From Panagrolaimus kolymaensis (taxonomy: Eukaryota > Nematoda > Chromadorea > Rhabditida > Panagrolaimidae), in the NCBI GenBank assembly GCA_028622995.1, contig JAJQJQ010000007.1, positions 5,394,001 to 5,458,000 on the forward strand: a stretch of 64,000 bases of DNA. The letters are read 5' to 3'. A program made the translations under genes and the position numbers. Position 1 is the stretch's first letter. Each line of letters begins with the position of its first letter. This document shows positions 36,977 through 48,555 of the stretch, in pieces. Under the pieces are notes generated by a model. The model ran no database searches. It was not told the DNA's origin and saw only the letters and a program-made list of their open reading frames with translations.

Positions 36977-37873
36977 ATGCGGCCAAAGCTTCTCGATGTC
37001 GATTCTCGATCTTCAAAGCCAAACACACATGAAAATTCAAATGCTCGACGACCATCCGCTTCTTTTTTATTACGACGACCATCATCTATTGGACCAAATG
37101 TTCGTGTTCGATCAAACTCTTTCTATGGAGCATCATCACCGGCGCCTGAACAACCTTCTTTAAATCCAATCAAACGAGCTCGAAGTGTAACACCAATTCG
37201 TTCATCAGTGTCACGTCAATCTTCTCCAAAGCATATGCCATCTGTAAGTTTTTTAATAAAGGGAAAAAATGGTTAAATTAACTGGAGTTTTTTTAGGCTA
37301 CTACGACTCGAGGAAAAACATTTGAAGAGATGAAAGCATCAAGCAGCGACTTTATTATGAAAATGAAAAACCGCAGAAAGGGATGTCAAAAGGTCAAATC
37401 TTTGTTGAAAGCCCATTACAATGCATGTATGTTACTTACTTCTCTTGTTGTTTTAAAGCATTAAATTTAATTTTTTAGGTTATATTTTCGAAGAAGCTAT
37501 CAACCTTGTAGATAAAACCGTATTGGTCCATTTGCTCGAACAACTTGTTTACAAATCCGTGAATCTCAAGCTGGCTGCAAGAATTCTTCCTGAACTTCGT
37601 GGTTTACTCTCACATCGAAATCGTCATTTTGTTGATGTTGCTTTGGATATTCTTGATACAATGGTGATTCAATTGATCGATCAAATTCGAAATGGTCTTT
37701 CCAGAAAGAGTCGTGGTGCTGAAGAACGTTATTTGCTATGTATCCGATGTCGAAAAGCTTTGACTGAACTTTACATTACATCGCCATTTGCAAATCGAAA
37801 CCTCAGCGATGAGCAACGATTGCACTTTATGTCAACCATCGATAAGTTCATTGATATTATCGAAGCCAATTAA
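36977..37873 (+). CDS. Katanin p80 con80-domain protein (KATNBL1/MEI-2-like)
   Basis: Exons 36977-37243, 37297-37426, 37479-37873 encode 263 residues. The N-terminal about 100 residues are basic and serine/arginine-rich (microtubule- or nucleus-binding type). The C-terminal two thirds is helical and fits the katanin con80 fold: KTVLVHLLEQLVYKSVNLKL, LPELRGLLSHRNRHFVDVAL, and ERYLLCIRCRKALTELY. Con80 binds the katanin p60 ATPase and regulates microtubule severing; the absence of WD40 repeats matches KATNBL1 and C. elegans MEI-2. The ATG at 36977 follows an acceptor-like ATATTTTAG at 36951-36959, so trans-splicing there is likely; an in-frame ATG at 36902 would add 25 hydrophobic residues and is less plausible. 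It is divergent from the dynactin-like gene. Confidence 0.75.
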
Positions 37874-37964
37874 CCTTATCTTATTGTATGTATGTAATAG
37901 TAACCTTATTTTATGTGTAAATTTGTTAGTTTAACCTTGTACCATATTTTATATTGTCTAACTT

Positions 37965-38249
37965 TTATATTATCACGTTTTCTTGTAAATAAAATTTTAT
38001 GTAAACATTTTGTTTTTTGGTTTTTCGATGATGGGATTTAGAGATTGGTTTTAATTTTGAAGCTTTAATCGTTTTTGCTAATCTAATATGGAGTGAATTA
38101 AGAAGGTGAAGAAAAAAAAGTTCTTCCATCGTCAAAGTTTCGATTAGCATAAACTCGAAAGGTTTTATTCTTTGTGAAGATGGATTGCCAATCCTTAACC
38201 ATTTTACAGTATGATATTTTTGTAATAACAAAGCCCTAGAGTGATTCAA
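37965..38249 (-). CDS. Uncertain 94-codon open frame
   Basis: Unspliced minus-strand frame beginning MNHSRALLLQKYHTVKWL, lysine-rich at the end. It sits between the 3' ends of the katanin-like gene and the unrecognised gene at 38370-39290, so it may simply be part of their 3' untranslated DNA. No domain is recognised and the composition does not settle the question. Confidence 0.15.
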   Translation of the reverse strand: MNHSRALLLQKYHTVKWLRIGNPSSQRIKPFEFMLIETLTMEELFFLHLLNSLHIRLAKTIKASKLKPISKSHHRKTKKQNVYIKFYLQENVII

Positions 38250-38369
38250 TCCAAAATTTCACAGTTACAATTAATTTATTCATACACGTTTACAATTTAA
38301 TACAAGATACAAAAATACAAAGAAAATATCAAAATACAGCAAAAATTAATGTTGAACAAGATCATTCTT

Positions 38370-39290
38370 TCAAACACATTCTTCTTCAAGAGCGGCTTCA
38401 AATTCAAGAGCAGTATGAACGCCGATGGATGAGTTATCATATGAGATGTATGATGGCAATGGCTGAAAAATTAAACCAATGAATAATGATAGCAAAAATT
38501 GTGAAGAACGAGGATAAAATTTGAGGAATAAATTGTGAAAGGAAGCATTGTGTGTGAAAAATTTAACCAATGCATGGCAGAATTGAAAAGGAAAAAATAT
38601 TTTGTTAACATTGCATATAGCTCCTAGACGATTCATTTGATTCCTTATTAATCGCTTTCCATATCACATATTAGGTCCATAAGTTCACAATGTGAACTTC
38701 ACATCTTAGAAATTGACTGAAAATCAAGATAAAGGAAAACTTACATCACGAATGGAGCAATCAAGAGAGGAGCTGAGAACATCGATGAGACAGAAAGTTT
38801 TGTTACCATCACCAGGAAAGACTTCAATACCAGGAATGCTTACTAGCATTGCTTCAACAGCTTCTTGTTCAGTTTCAGGAAAGTATGCACCTTGAACTTC
38901 TCTGAAAAACAAGCTTTTTTACATATAAATTCATTAAGACAAACATTTCTTTAGCTCAAAGATAGCTTTGGAATGAGCAAACGAGAAATGAAAACAAACA
39001 TACAAATAATTATCACAAAATTCTTTCCAATTCAATGCACGCATTGAAGTTTCAAATATTTGCAAAATCATTTCGTCGGTTGCAGGTTTAACATGAGAAT
39101 TGTTGAGACTTGATGTTGAAGAGAGTTTACCAGTTGAAGGATTGTTGTTGTCATCAGAAGCAAAGGCAGTTCTCATATACCAATCATTGATGGAGGAAGA
39201 CTAAAAAATAAGAAAAATAAAATCAAAGAAAATAATAACATTAAAAAATAAGCTTACGGAATCTTGTTCAACTGAATCATTATTAGCCAT
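38370..39290 (-). CDS. Unrecognised 159-residue soluble protein
   Basis: Four exons, 39290-39258, 39200-39004, 38901-38745, 38462-38370, all in frame. It begins MANNDSVEQDSSSINDW and has a serine/asparagine-rich N-terminus. A helical stretch TDEMILQIFETSMRALNWKE follows, then EQEAVEAMLVSIPGIEVFPG, KTFCLIDVLSSSLDCSIRD and an acidic end ALEEECV. No signal peptide or membrane segment is present. The clean splice sites and balanced composition show a real gene. I do not recognise the family; a helical adaptor or regulatory subunit is possible but that is only inference from composition. Confidence 0.7.
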
Positions 39291-40038
39291 GGTTGGAGAT
39301 TTTCAATCAGATGAAGAAAGGATCACTTGAAACTTAAAGAAATGATAACCAAAAAAAGTGTAAGAAAGAAGAAAGTTTGGAAATGAAAAAAAAAAGCGAG
39401 AGTCAAATGTGCTCGACAATGTTTGTCTCAAAGCAGCAATTTTTGTTTACGGTGTCGCTAATCAATTCAAAATGAGAGGGACAAAAATTGGTTTAAAAAT
39501 GGAAATAACGAACAGCATTTTTGTCTGTGGGATTCTATGTTCAGTGGAGTCTGAAAATTTATAACGTAGGCATCTTGATATTCCTCTGCAGAGTTATTTA
39601 ACATCCAGAAAAATTCAACTTAATAAGTTTGCTTGCTTTTCTGTGAATTCATCCACAAATAAGTTGACATTAATTTTTGGTTGAAGAATCTAAGTTTTTC
39701 AAGAAGAAAAAAACCGAGTTTATTACTAAATGAAGCATCATTGTTTTACCGATTTTACTTCAACAAGTAAACTTTCTTCATTATCATTTATCCAACGAAA
39801 ACCCAATAAACAAGAAATTGTATTTTTATGTGCTTTATTATTTTTAAAACAAAATTATTACATAAACAGTAAAAAAAAATTAAACAAAGTAACAAGTCTA
39901 AAAACATAACTATTTTTTGCACTACAATATCAAGCACTTGGTGAATTTTTTTCACCAGTAAATTAAAAACAAATACAATACATACACAATAAACTAAATA
40001 CTTCGTATAAGAGTTCCCTGAGAATTATTTGCGATGAA
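39291..40038. other. Intergenic spacer
   Basis: About 750 bp between the unrecognised gene and the terminal uridylyltransferase, both on the minus strand. It is A/T-rich with no credible open frame, RNA or repeat. Confidence 0.4.
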
Positions 40039-42460
40039 CTAATCAATTTCCATTTCCATAGGAGAATCTGGTGACATCGGGCCAGCCGATGATGAAGCAG
40101 GTAATGAAAGAACATTTCGAAGAATTTGACCATTTTCTTTACCAAAAAATTGTTGAAGAAAGTGAAAAAGATCTGTCACTTTTTTGGCATCACCCATTTT
40201 TCGACGGAGGTTGAAAGTTATTAGGCCAGTATCAGGATCATAAAAGATTTCAGCACAGAATTCAAGAAGTGGATCATTGCTTTTACCATCCCATTTCAAA
40301 GCATTTCGTTGAATGGTTGATGAGACCTAAAAATGTTAATTGCTTTAAGTAAAACAAAAGGATAAAGTAATAAACCCACCATTTTTTCGAGATCATTAAT
40401 TGTCATATCTTTGTATTTTCTTTGGATTTCACGTTTGATTGCTCGTCGTCCAATCCAAGTTTCACATGTTGAAAAGTAAGAAGCAAATCCTTGAATTGCA
40501 TTTGATTCCGTTTTAACACGTTTCCCAGTTTGTTCAGGAACAGATTCAAGTTTAAGGATGTCTTCGAATACAGTGTTGACAGCTTCCAAGACAAGGGTAG
40601 GAGATAAATTTGGTACCAAGTTTACTTGAAGTTCCACATTTTCTGAATGACGACTAGCTTCGCTTCCATTGCTTTGATCCTCAGATATACCGAAAATTGA
40701 TGAAAGGCAAAATGGTGATGATTTCAGCTTTGAAAGAGAATACATTGCTTTTCTTCTTAAAAGCCCAACCATAGATCGGCCAACAGAAGCACAAACATTG
40801 TGAGAAAGTTCCAATGGATCTTGAATATTTAGGAAACTTTTGTCAAATTTTTCAGTAATTCTTGAATCAATGGAAGCAGCATTGGCCCAAAATTCTTCCC
40901 AATCATAAATCTTTGCATCACGAATTGAAACGACGCTATTTTCTTTCAGCTTTTGACAGATGTAAACAAAGAAACCCTAAAATATAAGAGATAATTGAAT
41001 CAATATGTGACTTCAAAAATGGAAAAGCAATCTTACACGTATGATGGAATTAAAAGATTCATTAGTGTTTTGAATTTGGATCATAGGATGCAAGTAATCT
41101 GTAGGCCAATCATCAGTAAATTCATTGCCACGAAAAGTGATTGGAGCAATAATATCATAATCTTGAAGAAGAGCGACGAACATAAGTGAGAAAGCATATG
41201 ATTTAAATGCAGCTGGTTTGTTTGATGCATTCGTTCCGAAGATTCCATTAGTTTGTGCCCATAATCGAAGTGTGAATAAAACTTTATGAATAATATCTAA
41301 AAATTTAATAGTACAAATTAAACTTCAAATCAGAGTCTTACTTTGTTGATTGTTGGTAATATCGGTTAGAAATTGAGCTTTCTTTTCACTAAAAACATTG
41401 CCAATTGAAAGTTCACATGAAAGCTCGCCATTGTATGTGAAACGAACAACAGGACATTTTGTTTTGCCAATAGAACGAACATGAGAAATAGTGCTTAATC
41501 GATTATGGATATCATAGAGAATACGATATACCAAATCTTGTCGAACTAAAAGAAAGCAAAATGAATAATGGAACAAAGAAAAAACGAAAACATACATTCG
41601 TTTGATAAACTATTATATTCTTCATATGTAAGTTTTTCTTTTACCAATAAAACAAGTGGAACGTTTCCAATTTCACGACGATGAAGCTTTTGGATGCTGT
41701 TGAGTGAAGGTTCAACAATAAAGTTTATATCAACATCAGCATATTTTGTTCCAAGACCAGAGATTGAAGATCCAAAAAGTCGGCAATGAATCGTAGCATC
41801 AAAGTAATGAGAGAATTGTTTCTCCAAAAATCGGCAAATTTTCATTCGAAGTGATCGCTAAAAAAGTTAGCTATAGTTAAGGTGTCTCGCGCAATCGCAT
41901 AAGAGGAACTTACAGCTTCATCACCAACACCAAACGATAGAGTGACCAAGTTTATTTGTTCCAACAGAGTAGCATTATTAGCCTTTTGAAGTTCTTGAAG
42001 TACGTCTTGTCCATTAATAACAGGAGGTTGAAACCCATATTCATCTGTCTTTAGTTTAGGCTTCTTGATTGTAACAGCATCCTAAAAAACAGAAGAGAAG
42101 TTAATAACAATACGAACAGATGTAAAAACTTACATCTCCAATTTGAAGAGTTCCTTTCAATATAGCTGCTACAGCGTGCTCAGGCTTTTCAAATTGGGCG
42201 ATGGCATATCGATCCCATTCTTTATCCACGATAACTTTCTCGACATTTCCAAATTGATTCAAAGCTTCTTTGACAGCCGATACTTCGATCTTTCCATTAA
42301 ATCCTGACATGTAAATACTTCTTCCATTTAGTTGTTTCTTTTTGCGAATGCTGCATCGTTCAAAATGAGCAGCAAGATGGTCTTGATCAATGAAAGCTGT
42401 ACCACATTCTTGGCATACCGGTTTAAGCCCATCATCTCCGTCATCGCCGTTGAATTGCAT
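40039..42460 (-). CDS. usip-1: TUT1/USIP-1-like U6 terminal uridylyltransferase
   Basis: Seven exons: 42460-42134, 42081-41914, 41857-41596, 41545-41342, 41296-41037, 40976-40380, 40326-40039; 701 residues. Domain order is that of TUT1: a C2H2 zinc finger (CQECGTAFIDQDHLAAHFERC), then an RRM (SIYMSGFNGKIEV, RYAIAQFEKPEHAVAAI). Next is the polymerase-beta nucleotidyltransferase core with FGSSISGLGTKYADVDINF, containing the G-S signature and the two catalytic aspartates. The PAP-associated domain includes LRLWAQTNGIF, VSIRDAKIYD and QDPLELSHNVCASVGRS. A C-terminal region follows. TUT1/USIP-1 adds uridines to U6 snRNA in the nucleus. The ATG lies directly behind a TTTCTTTCAAG acceptor-like string, and the frame upstream is a hydrophobic artefact. 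Downstream neighbours are on the same strand. Confidence 0.9.
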
Positions 42461-42603
42461 CTTGAAAGAAAGGATGAACAAAGTTAACAAAAAACATAGC
42501 AAAAGTAAAAATTTTGTCAAGAACAAATTCTTCAAAAGGATTGGATTAAGGTTGAAATTACATTTATTTTCTAAACATTACAACTATTAACAGTAAAAAC
42601 GGA

Positions 42604-43248
42604 TCATTTATTTTCCTGAACTTTTTTCCATTCTCTATATTCTTGAAGTTTACGTTCTTTTGGATTTAAACCAGTTCGACGTACATCTGATCTTTCACGA
42701 ATATAATCTTCTGTAACCTCTTGACGGAACTTTGGATCAAGAAACCTAAATAATAAGGATGATAAAAAGAAGCTAAATAAAAGCATACATTTCTTTTTTA
42801 CATTCATTTAATGCATCTCTTTCAACAGTACATTTATACAAACCAAAAGCTCCTCCTTCTTTTCTAATGCAATTTACCAAACCTGAAAACAATAAAATAG
42901 TTAATAGTTTACATTTTTATCAAAAAGCAAGCATACCCATATAAACATCATGACATGATTCTTTTTCAATTTTGGTATTCATTTTATTTGGAATTAATAC
43001 ATCCGCTTCAATTTTTCGTAATGTACGATCATCGGGATCACCTAAAGCAAAAATATTATAAAAATAAAGATAATTTGTAAAACCATACCAATCCCATGAG
43101 GCCCACCAATAAAATGATTAGATAGCAGCGATTTTCTCACTTTAAACTTTTTTCCATTTTCATCAACATAAATATCACCCTGTGATAAATGCTTCAAATC
43201 ATCTGTATGTAATGTTTTTGATGAAGATGTGCTCGTTTCTTCTGACAT
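42604..43248 (-). CDS. CMC1-like cytochrome c oxidase assembly protein
   Basis: Exons 43248-43089, 43041-42937, 42882-42789, 42745-42604 encode 166 residues. The core GDPDDRTLRKIEADVLIPNK, then CHDVYMGLVNC and CTVERDALNEC, gives the twin-cysteine CHCH arrangement; the conserved tail DPKFRQEVTEDYIRERSDVR completes the CMC1 pattern. CMC1 proteins act in the mitochondrial intermembrane space in COX1 maturation. Human CMC1 is 106 residues; here about 55 extra residues precede the core (MSEETSTSSSKTLHTDDL, then YVDENGKKFKVRKSLLSN). The extension begins at the first ATG and is joined by a normal intron, so it is probably real. The gene ends about 145 bp upstream of the uridylyltransferase start on the same strand. 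Confidence 0.88.
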
Positions 43249-43778
43249 GATAGCCTAAAAAATTAAAAATTAGATCGAGGAAATCGACAAAAAAAAATGT
43301 AGCTAATATGGGAGTTTTTAAAACGTGAGTTGCTTAACGAGACGATTGCAAACATGGTAATTTTAATGAATCAAGTATCTCTGTCTATATAATTCAAAGA
43401 AGATAGCCTCAAAATCGTAAACAAAAATGAAAACATTAATCAGTTTTTTTGGTTAGTGTTAATCGACGATGTTCTTTTTAGAAAAGCTTTGCATCTTTTT
43501 TGACTCGAAAAAAAACAACGAAAAAAAAAATGCTTGAAACAGTGAACGAAACAAAAAAAAATTGTGCATCATCCTCGAAATAAAACTTTCGCGAAGTTTT
43601 GCCAAAAAAAAGCCCGCGTATTTTAAAAGTTAAAAGCTTTTCCATTAACAAATTTTTGCTATGTTTTGCACTCATGTCAATTCAGATCAAGAGAGAAAAA
43701 TTATAAAGAACTACAAAATAAGATAAGACAGACAATACACACAAAATATTAACATTTATTTATTAAGTACCAGTTAGT

Positions 43779-44358
43779 TTATTTTTCAGCAATGATAATT
43801 TGTTCACGTCGTGGCCACTTAAGTTCATGAAAGCTTCGATTTTCATCCAAGGTTGCAACCTGAAAACAATGACTTGCAACATACATAAAACAAAATTTAA
43901 AAAAAACTAACATCTTTTTTAGGAACATCTGAAGTATATAATCGATGAGTTTTCATATTGAATCCAATAGATTCACAATACAACACCAACCATTTCACAG
44001 GTTCATTCATACGAAATCTTCGAATTTGTTGATCACCCGAAGGAAAGCGCAAACGGATTGTTACGATATCTTTGTCATTTGATGATGGCTCAGATGGCAT
44101 GGATTCTTTTATCTTTTGTTGATACACAAGAGTTGCTTCTTCTTCGCGTTTACGAGCTTCTTCGGCTTCTTGTTCTTTACGAGCATTCCGTTCATCATTT
44201 TCTTTTTTAGATTTATCAAGAGCTTTAGCGATTTCATATTCTTCATTTTGTTGATCAATAAGTTGTCGGCGTCGATCACTTCCTGAACCTTGTTGATATT
44301 GATCATTTCCTGCAGCCTGTCGATGTTCATAATTTTCTTGAGAAAATATTTGACCCAT
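43779..44358 (-). CDS. UBX-domain protein
   Basis: Exons 44358-43912 and 43859-43779 encode 175 residues. The first 95 residues are a charged coiled coil (RRRQLIDQQNEEYEIAKALD onward). The rest is a UBX domain: IVTIRLRFPSGDQQIRRFRM, LYCESIGFNMKTHRLYTSDV, and SFHELKWPRRE. UBX domains bind the AAA ATPase p97/CDC-48. There is no UBA or UAS domain, so it is smaller than FAF1/FAF2, but the coiled coil plus UBX resembles the C-terminal half of the FAF2 gene 1.6 kb away on the other strand. MGQIFSQ at the N-terminus is a possible N-myristoylation signal. A TTTTAG acceptor about 40 bases upstream of the ATG suggests trans-splicing. Confidence 0.88.
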
Positions 44359-45975
44359 AGTTTCAAAAGTTGAGCGAAGCTTTATATGAGATCACAAACC
44401 TAAAATAAAATGAAAGGAGCAAAATAATATGAGAAAAAAATGAGACGTTAAAAAACACGACGAATAACAACGATAACCATTTTTTACAAATGAATAATTA
44501 TCATAAAGTTAATGCGTATATACAGAAACTAGTAAACGAGGAAGAATTAATGGTTTCCGACAAAAAAATTACCTTGAGGAATAAATTTAGAAGTAAAATT
44601 CCGATTCGAAAACGGAGGAAGGCTCAGAAAAGAAAAAAATTTGGAAGAATCTTGCACGCAGGAATGACAGCTTCTGGAATTTTTCTTTTGAAATCAAATA
44701 ACTTTTTTTGAGATTTGTATTTATTACAAATAATATTTATAATAGTTTATGGCCATTATATGCATTTTTAGCCATTTCAGCAGAATGGACAAAATCAAAA
44801 ACTTCAAAAAACAGATAAAAGGTAAAAAAAATGAAGCAAATAATAAACTTTGAGGTTCAAAAATGAAACCGTTTTAATTTTCTTCAAGTTTTGTTTGTTT
44901 TAACGAAAAAAAATTAATTAAATGAAAATAGATGGAAATTGAGATGAATGAAGTACGAAAAAAATATTTTCATAAAGCTGGAGAATTTTACCTTCAAGCT
45001 TGTCGAATTCAGTGATTTTTTGGATACTGCGGTTAGTTCACTTGGTTATTGCCATTTAACACCCATTTATTTCACAAATTTAGTAATGAACAGTGACTTT
45101 TAATTAATTGTAACACAACTTTAATGAATTTCGTCGTGAATGAATTTGTAAAAGAATGTTTTACTGTGAAATGTTTATTCATGGTTAAGACGTTCGAAGG
45201 TTCATCGGGTTATACGGTAGCTTCTCAAACTCTAAAAAAATTTTGGAAGATTTAATTGAAGAAATGCTCTTTATTAATTTTCTAATTTTTTCTCCATTGT
45301 TTTTGTTAAATAAATGTCACATTAAATTATTAAAATAGTAACTGATAATATAATCTGAGTTGATTGATGGATGGATAATAACAACTTTTCCAACTATAAA
45401 TTTTTTTATGTAACTGTCAAGTTTAGAACAATAAATAAATTGCTTTGTATGGATTTTAAGAGTATTTTTAATATTTTCAATAAGAAATTAAAAATTTGCT
45501 AACCCAAACTTGTTCAAGTCTTTTTTAGCTCATAATTGCTTGCTATTTTCTTGGATATATGGTGTTTCGGGTGATTTGACTCCGAAACCATATAGAAAGA
45601 CAACCTGATATTTTGCATTTTTAGTTATTTCATTCAACCCTTTTATTATAGCCAAAATATGAAATTCTCAGAACCTCTGCGGCGCCATTTTTTCACAAGC
45701 AAGTAGACGCTTTTTTAAGCTCAGGCCATACTTTAGATAAGAATATGACAAACAAAACAAAAAATATAAATGGCAGGCAGCAATATGCATGAAGATTCTA
45801 TTGCTGCTTTTTTGTCTCAACTTTTTCTTTTCTTCATATTGCTTTTTGTTTAGTTACACGTTTGCTTCCTATCAAATTATTTCATTATATATTTTATTAT
45901 TATTTATAATTTTTAGTTGAATCATATATTTAGTGGTTGATTAAAACTTTATAATTACATATTTGTAAAATAACT
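44359..45975. other. Divergent intergenic region between two UBX genes
   Basis: 1.6 kb, A/T-rich, shared upstream region of the two divergent UBX-domain genes. A plus-strand frame at 44490-44711 is lysine/arginine-rich and unsupported. A slightly GC-richer pocket is at 45660-45740. No repeat or RNA gene is seen. Confidence 0.4.
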
Positions 45976-47928
45976 ATGGCGGATACGGCTGGTACTTCTA
46001 ATAACGAACACCCTTATAATGATCTCATTCAACAATTCAAGGTTAATCTCTTGGGATTTTATTAAATAAATTTGATGTTAATTTTTAAAATTCTTTAGGA
46101 AATTTGTGCGGTTGATGATGCAGTAGCTGAAATGTGTATTCTTCAAGCAGATGGAAATTTACAAAACGCTGTTGTGAGATTTTTGAGTGTATGTTTTTCA
46201 TCTTTGCATTTGCTATCGATTTTCACAATTTTTTTTGGCAATGACTTTCAAACCATGAGAAGAATTTTTAACATTTTTAGGGTAATAATATATCTCCTGA
46301 CCAACCTCCACAAGATATTCCATTTGCGGATAATGAACTTCGTCGAAGGAATGTTGTTAATGATAATTCCAGGTGTGCACATAATTAATTATCTTTTTAT
46401 TTACCAACTTATCTTTTGATTTTTAGTCCATCAAGCTCAGCATCATCTCATTTTTCAACACCGGTTTTACGTCCTTTACCCCGTGATAATTCATGGTCCG
46501 CATGGTTTAGTCGACTTTTCGCTTTACCTTTTCAGTATTTTTATTTTTCTGTTAGACAAGTTTTTGCTTTCGTTTGTAAGATTTTTTTCTTATATTCTTT
46601 CTATGACTACAAAAATTCATTTTAGTTGGTTTATTTGGTGGACTTTTCCCAGCCATTACAAGTCCAGAAGAAGATGTACAAACATTTAAAAGTGAAATCG
46701 AATCAAAATACGCGGATGTCGATACTCAATTGAGTTGGCTTCATTGCACTTATGCTGATGTGAGAAACTTTTTTTCAAAGGATGCTATAAAACTTCGTTT
46801 TTAGGCTCTCAAAGAAGCAAAAGCGTCCGTTCGATTCCTATTGGTTTATCTTCATAACCCCAGTCATCAATCGACTGAAGCATTTATTCGTTCAACGTTA
46901 TGCACCCCAGAATTCAAAACTTTTATTGAACGAAGTGGCATTATTGTTTGGGGTACAAATGTTAGAACAGCCGAAGGTTATAAAGGTTAATTGCTTTTCA
47001 TAATCTTTATTTCTGTATTTAATATTCGATTTGTTTTAGTTGCTCAAGCTTTACATGAACAAACTTACCCTTCCCTTTTGCTTATTTGTATGAGAGATAA
47101 TCGACTTGCATGCGTTCAAAAATTATCAGGAAATATTCCAAAAGATAATTTGCTTGCTGCACTTCAAGAAGGTGTTTCACAAAATCAACGGTTTTTGAAT
47201 GCAATTTTGAATGAAAGGTTTGCTCTTTACTTTCATTTTTCTTTGATTAGTGAATACAGTCATTTAATAACACTTGACTGGAATGCCTCGATGCTGTATT
47301 TCTCGCCCCTTATCCCTTACCAAATCCTTAACAATATTGTATTACTATTTTTTTCTCAGGGCTCAACGAGATCTTAATAATCAACTTCGACGCGAGCAAG
47401 AGCTTGAATATGAACAAGCTTTACAGCAAGATCGAAAGAAAAAAGAAGAACGCATTCGCAGAGAATCTGAACATTTGGAAAATCAAAAACGAGAAGAAGA
47501 ATTATTAAAAGAGGAAGAAGCTAAGAAACAACGACTTGTTGATATTCGACAACAAATTCGTGAAGAAATTTCTGATCTGCCTGAACCCCATAATGGTGAA
47601 ATTGTTCGAGTTTCAGTTAGATTTCCTTCTGGCGCAAAGTTTGATCGACGTTTTAATGTTACTGATTCTTTAGAAGTGAGATTTTTTATTGTTGTAAACC
47701 ATTACAATCTTTTATTTTTAGTTATTATTTAAAGCCGTCATAGCTCAAGAAAAATGCCCCGATGATTTTTCTTTGCTTTCTAGCTATCCTAGAAAAGAAC
47801 TCATTTGTGCACCTGAATGGTATAAAGAATTCGGTACTGTTGATGAATATACTGGAAATATTCCAACTTTCAAAGAAGCTGGACTTGATTCATCCGTTGT
47901 AGTATTGGTTAAGGACAACCAAGCTTAA
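45976..47928 (+). CDS. FAF2/UBXD8-like ER-associated degradation factor
   Basis: Nine exons: 45976-46041, 46099-46188, 46281-46372, 46427-46575, 46626-46759, 46805-46985, 47040-47217, 47360-47675, 47722-47928; 470 residues. Order matches FAF2: a UBA-like domain (EICAVDDAVAEMCILQADG), then a hydrophobic hairpin (LFALPFQYFYFSVRQVFAFV). The UAS thioredoxin-like domain follows (FLLVYLHNPSHQSTEAFIRS, GIIVWGTNVRTAEGYKVAQA), then a long coiled coil (REQELEYEQALQQDRKKKEE) and the UBX domain (VRVSVRFPSGAKFDRRFNV, LLSSYPRKEL). FAF2 inserts as a hairpin in the ER and lipid-droplet membrane, binds ubiquitinated substrates and recruits p97. The ATG is the first in the UBA exon. It is divergent from the smaller UBX gene. 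Confidence 0.93.
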
Positions 47929-48139
47929 TATGTATTTCTGAACCGCTGTTTTGCAAAATTATATGTTTTCTATAGTTGTTGATTCGATTCATTCCATGTG
48001 ATGCGATTTATCCTGGATGTTTTTTAAATAAACTGAATTATTTTCAACTTTTTGTTTTCTTTGCAAATATTTTCATGTTTTTTTTACGGATAATGGTTTC
48101 TCGATTTGATACCTTTTTTCTTTTACAGTACATTACAGG
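47929..48139. other. FAF2 3' flank
   Basis: 3' UTR and spacer up to the target duplication of MITE 2. An AATAAA lies at 48027-48032. No gene is seen. Confidence 0.4.
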
Positions 48140-48147
48140 GTTTTGTG

Positions 48148-48547
48148 CAGCGCTGGCGGTTTACCGAAATCCTTCGGTTTTCGGTTTCGGTGAACCGAAC
48201 CGAAACCGAACTTCTCGGTTTTCGGTTTTTCAGTCTAAATTTTCGGTTATCGGTTCGGTTAAAAAAATTTTTTTTTGAATTTTTTTAACGTTAATTTTTG
48301 AATAAAAGTAAAAAATAAGGCATATTTTTGTCTTTTTTTATGTATTTTTACTTGTTTCTAAGCCTTTTTAACCAAATTTTCGTATTTTTAATAAAAAACT
48401 TAGATTCTTAACCACCTATTTTTCATCAAACCGAACCGAAAAACCGAATTTTTTCGGTTTTCGATTTTCTGTTCGGTTCGGTTCACCGAAAACCGAACCG
48501 AAAATGCACCGAAACCCGAACCGAAAAATCGAAAACCGCCAGCGCTG
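48148..48547. mobile_element. hAT-type MITE 2 (ACCGAA/TTCGGT subterminal repeats)
   Basis: 400-bp element with terminal inverted repeats CAGCGCTGGCGGTTT at both ends and a perfect 8-bp target duplication GTTTTGTG (48140-48147, 48548-48555). Both subterminal regions, about 120 bp each, are packed with TTCGGT/ACCGAA units in both orientations, such as CGGTTTTCGGTTT. The central 150 bp is ordinary A/T-rich sequence. No coding capacity for a transposase. The CAG ends, 8-bp duplication and subterminal repeats are typical of non-autonomous hAT elements. Confidence 0.92.
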
Positions 48548-48555
48548 GTTTTGTG

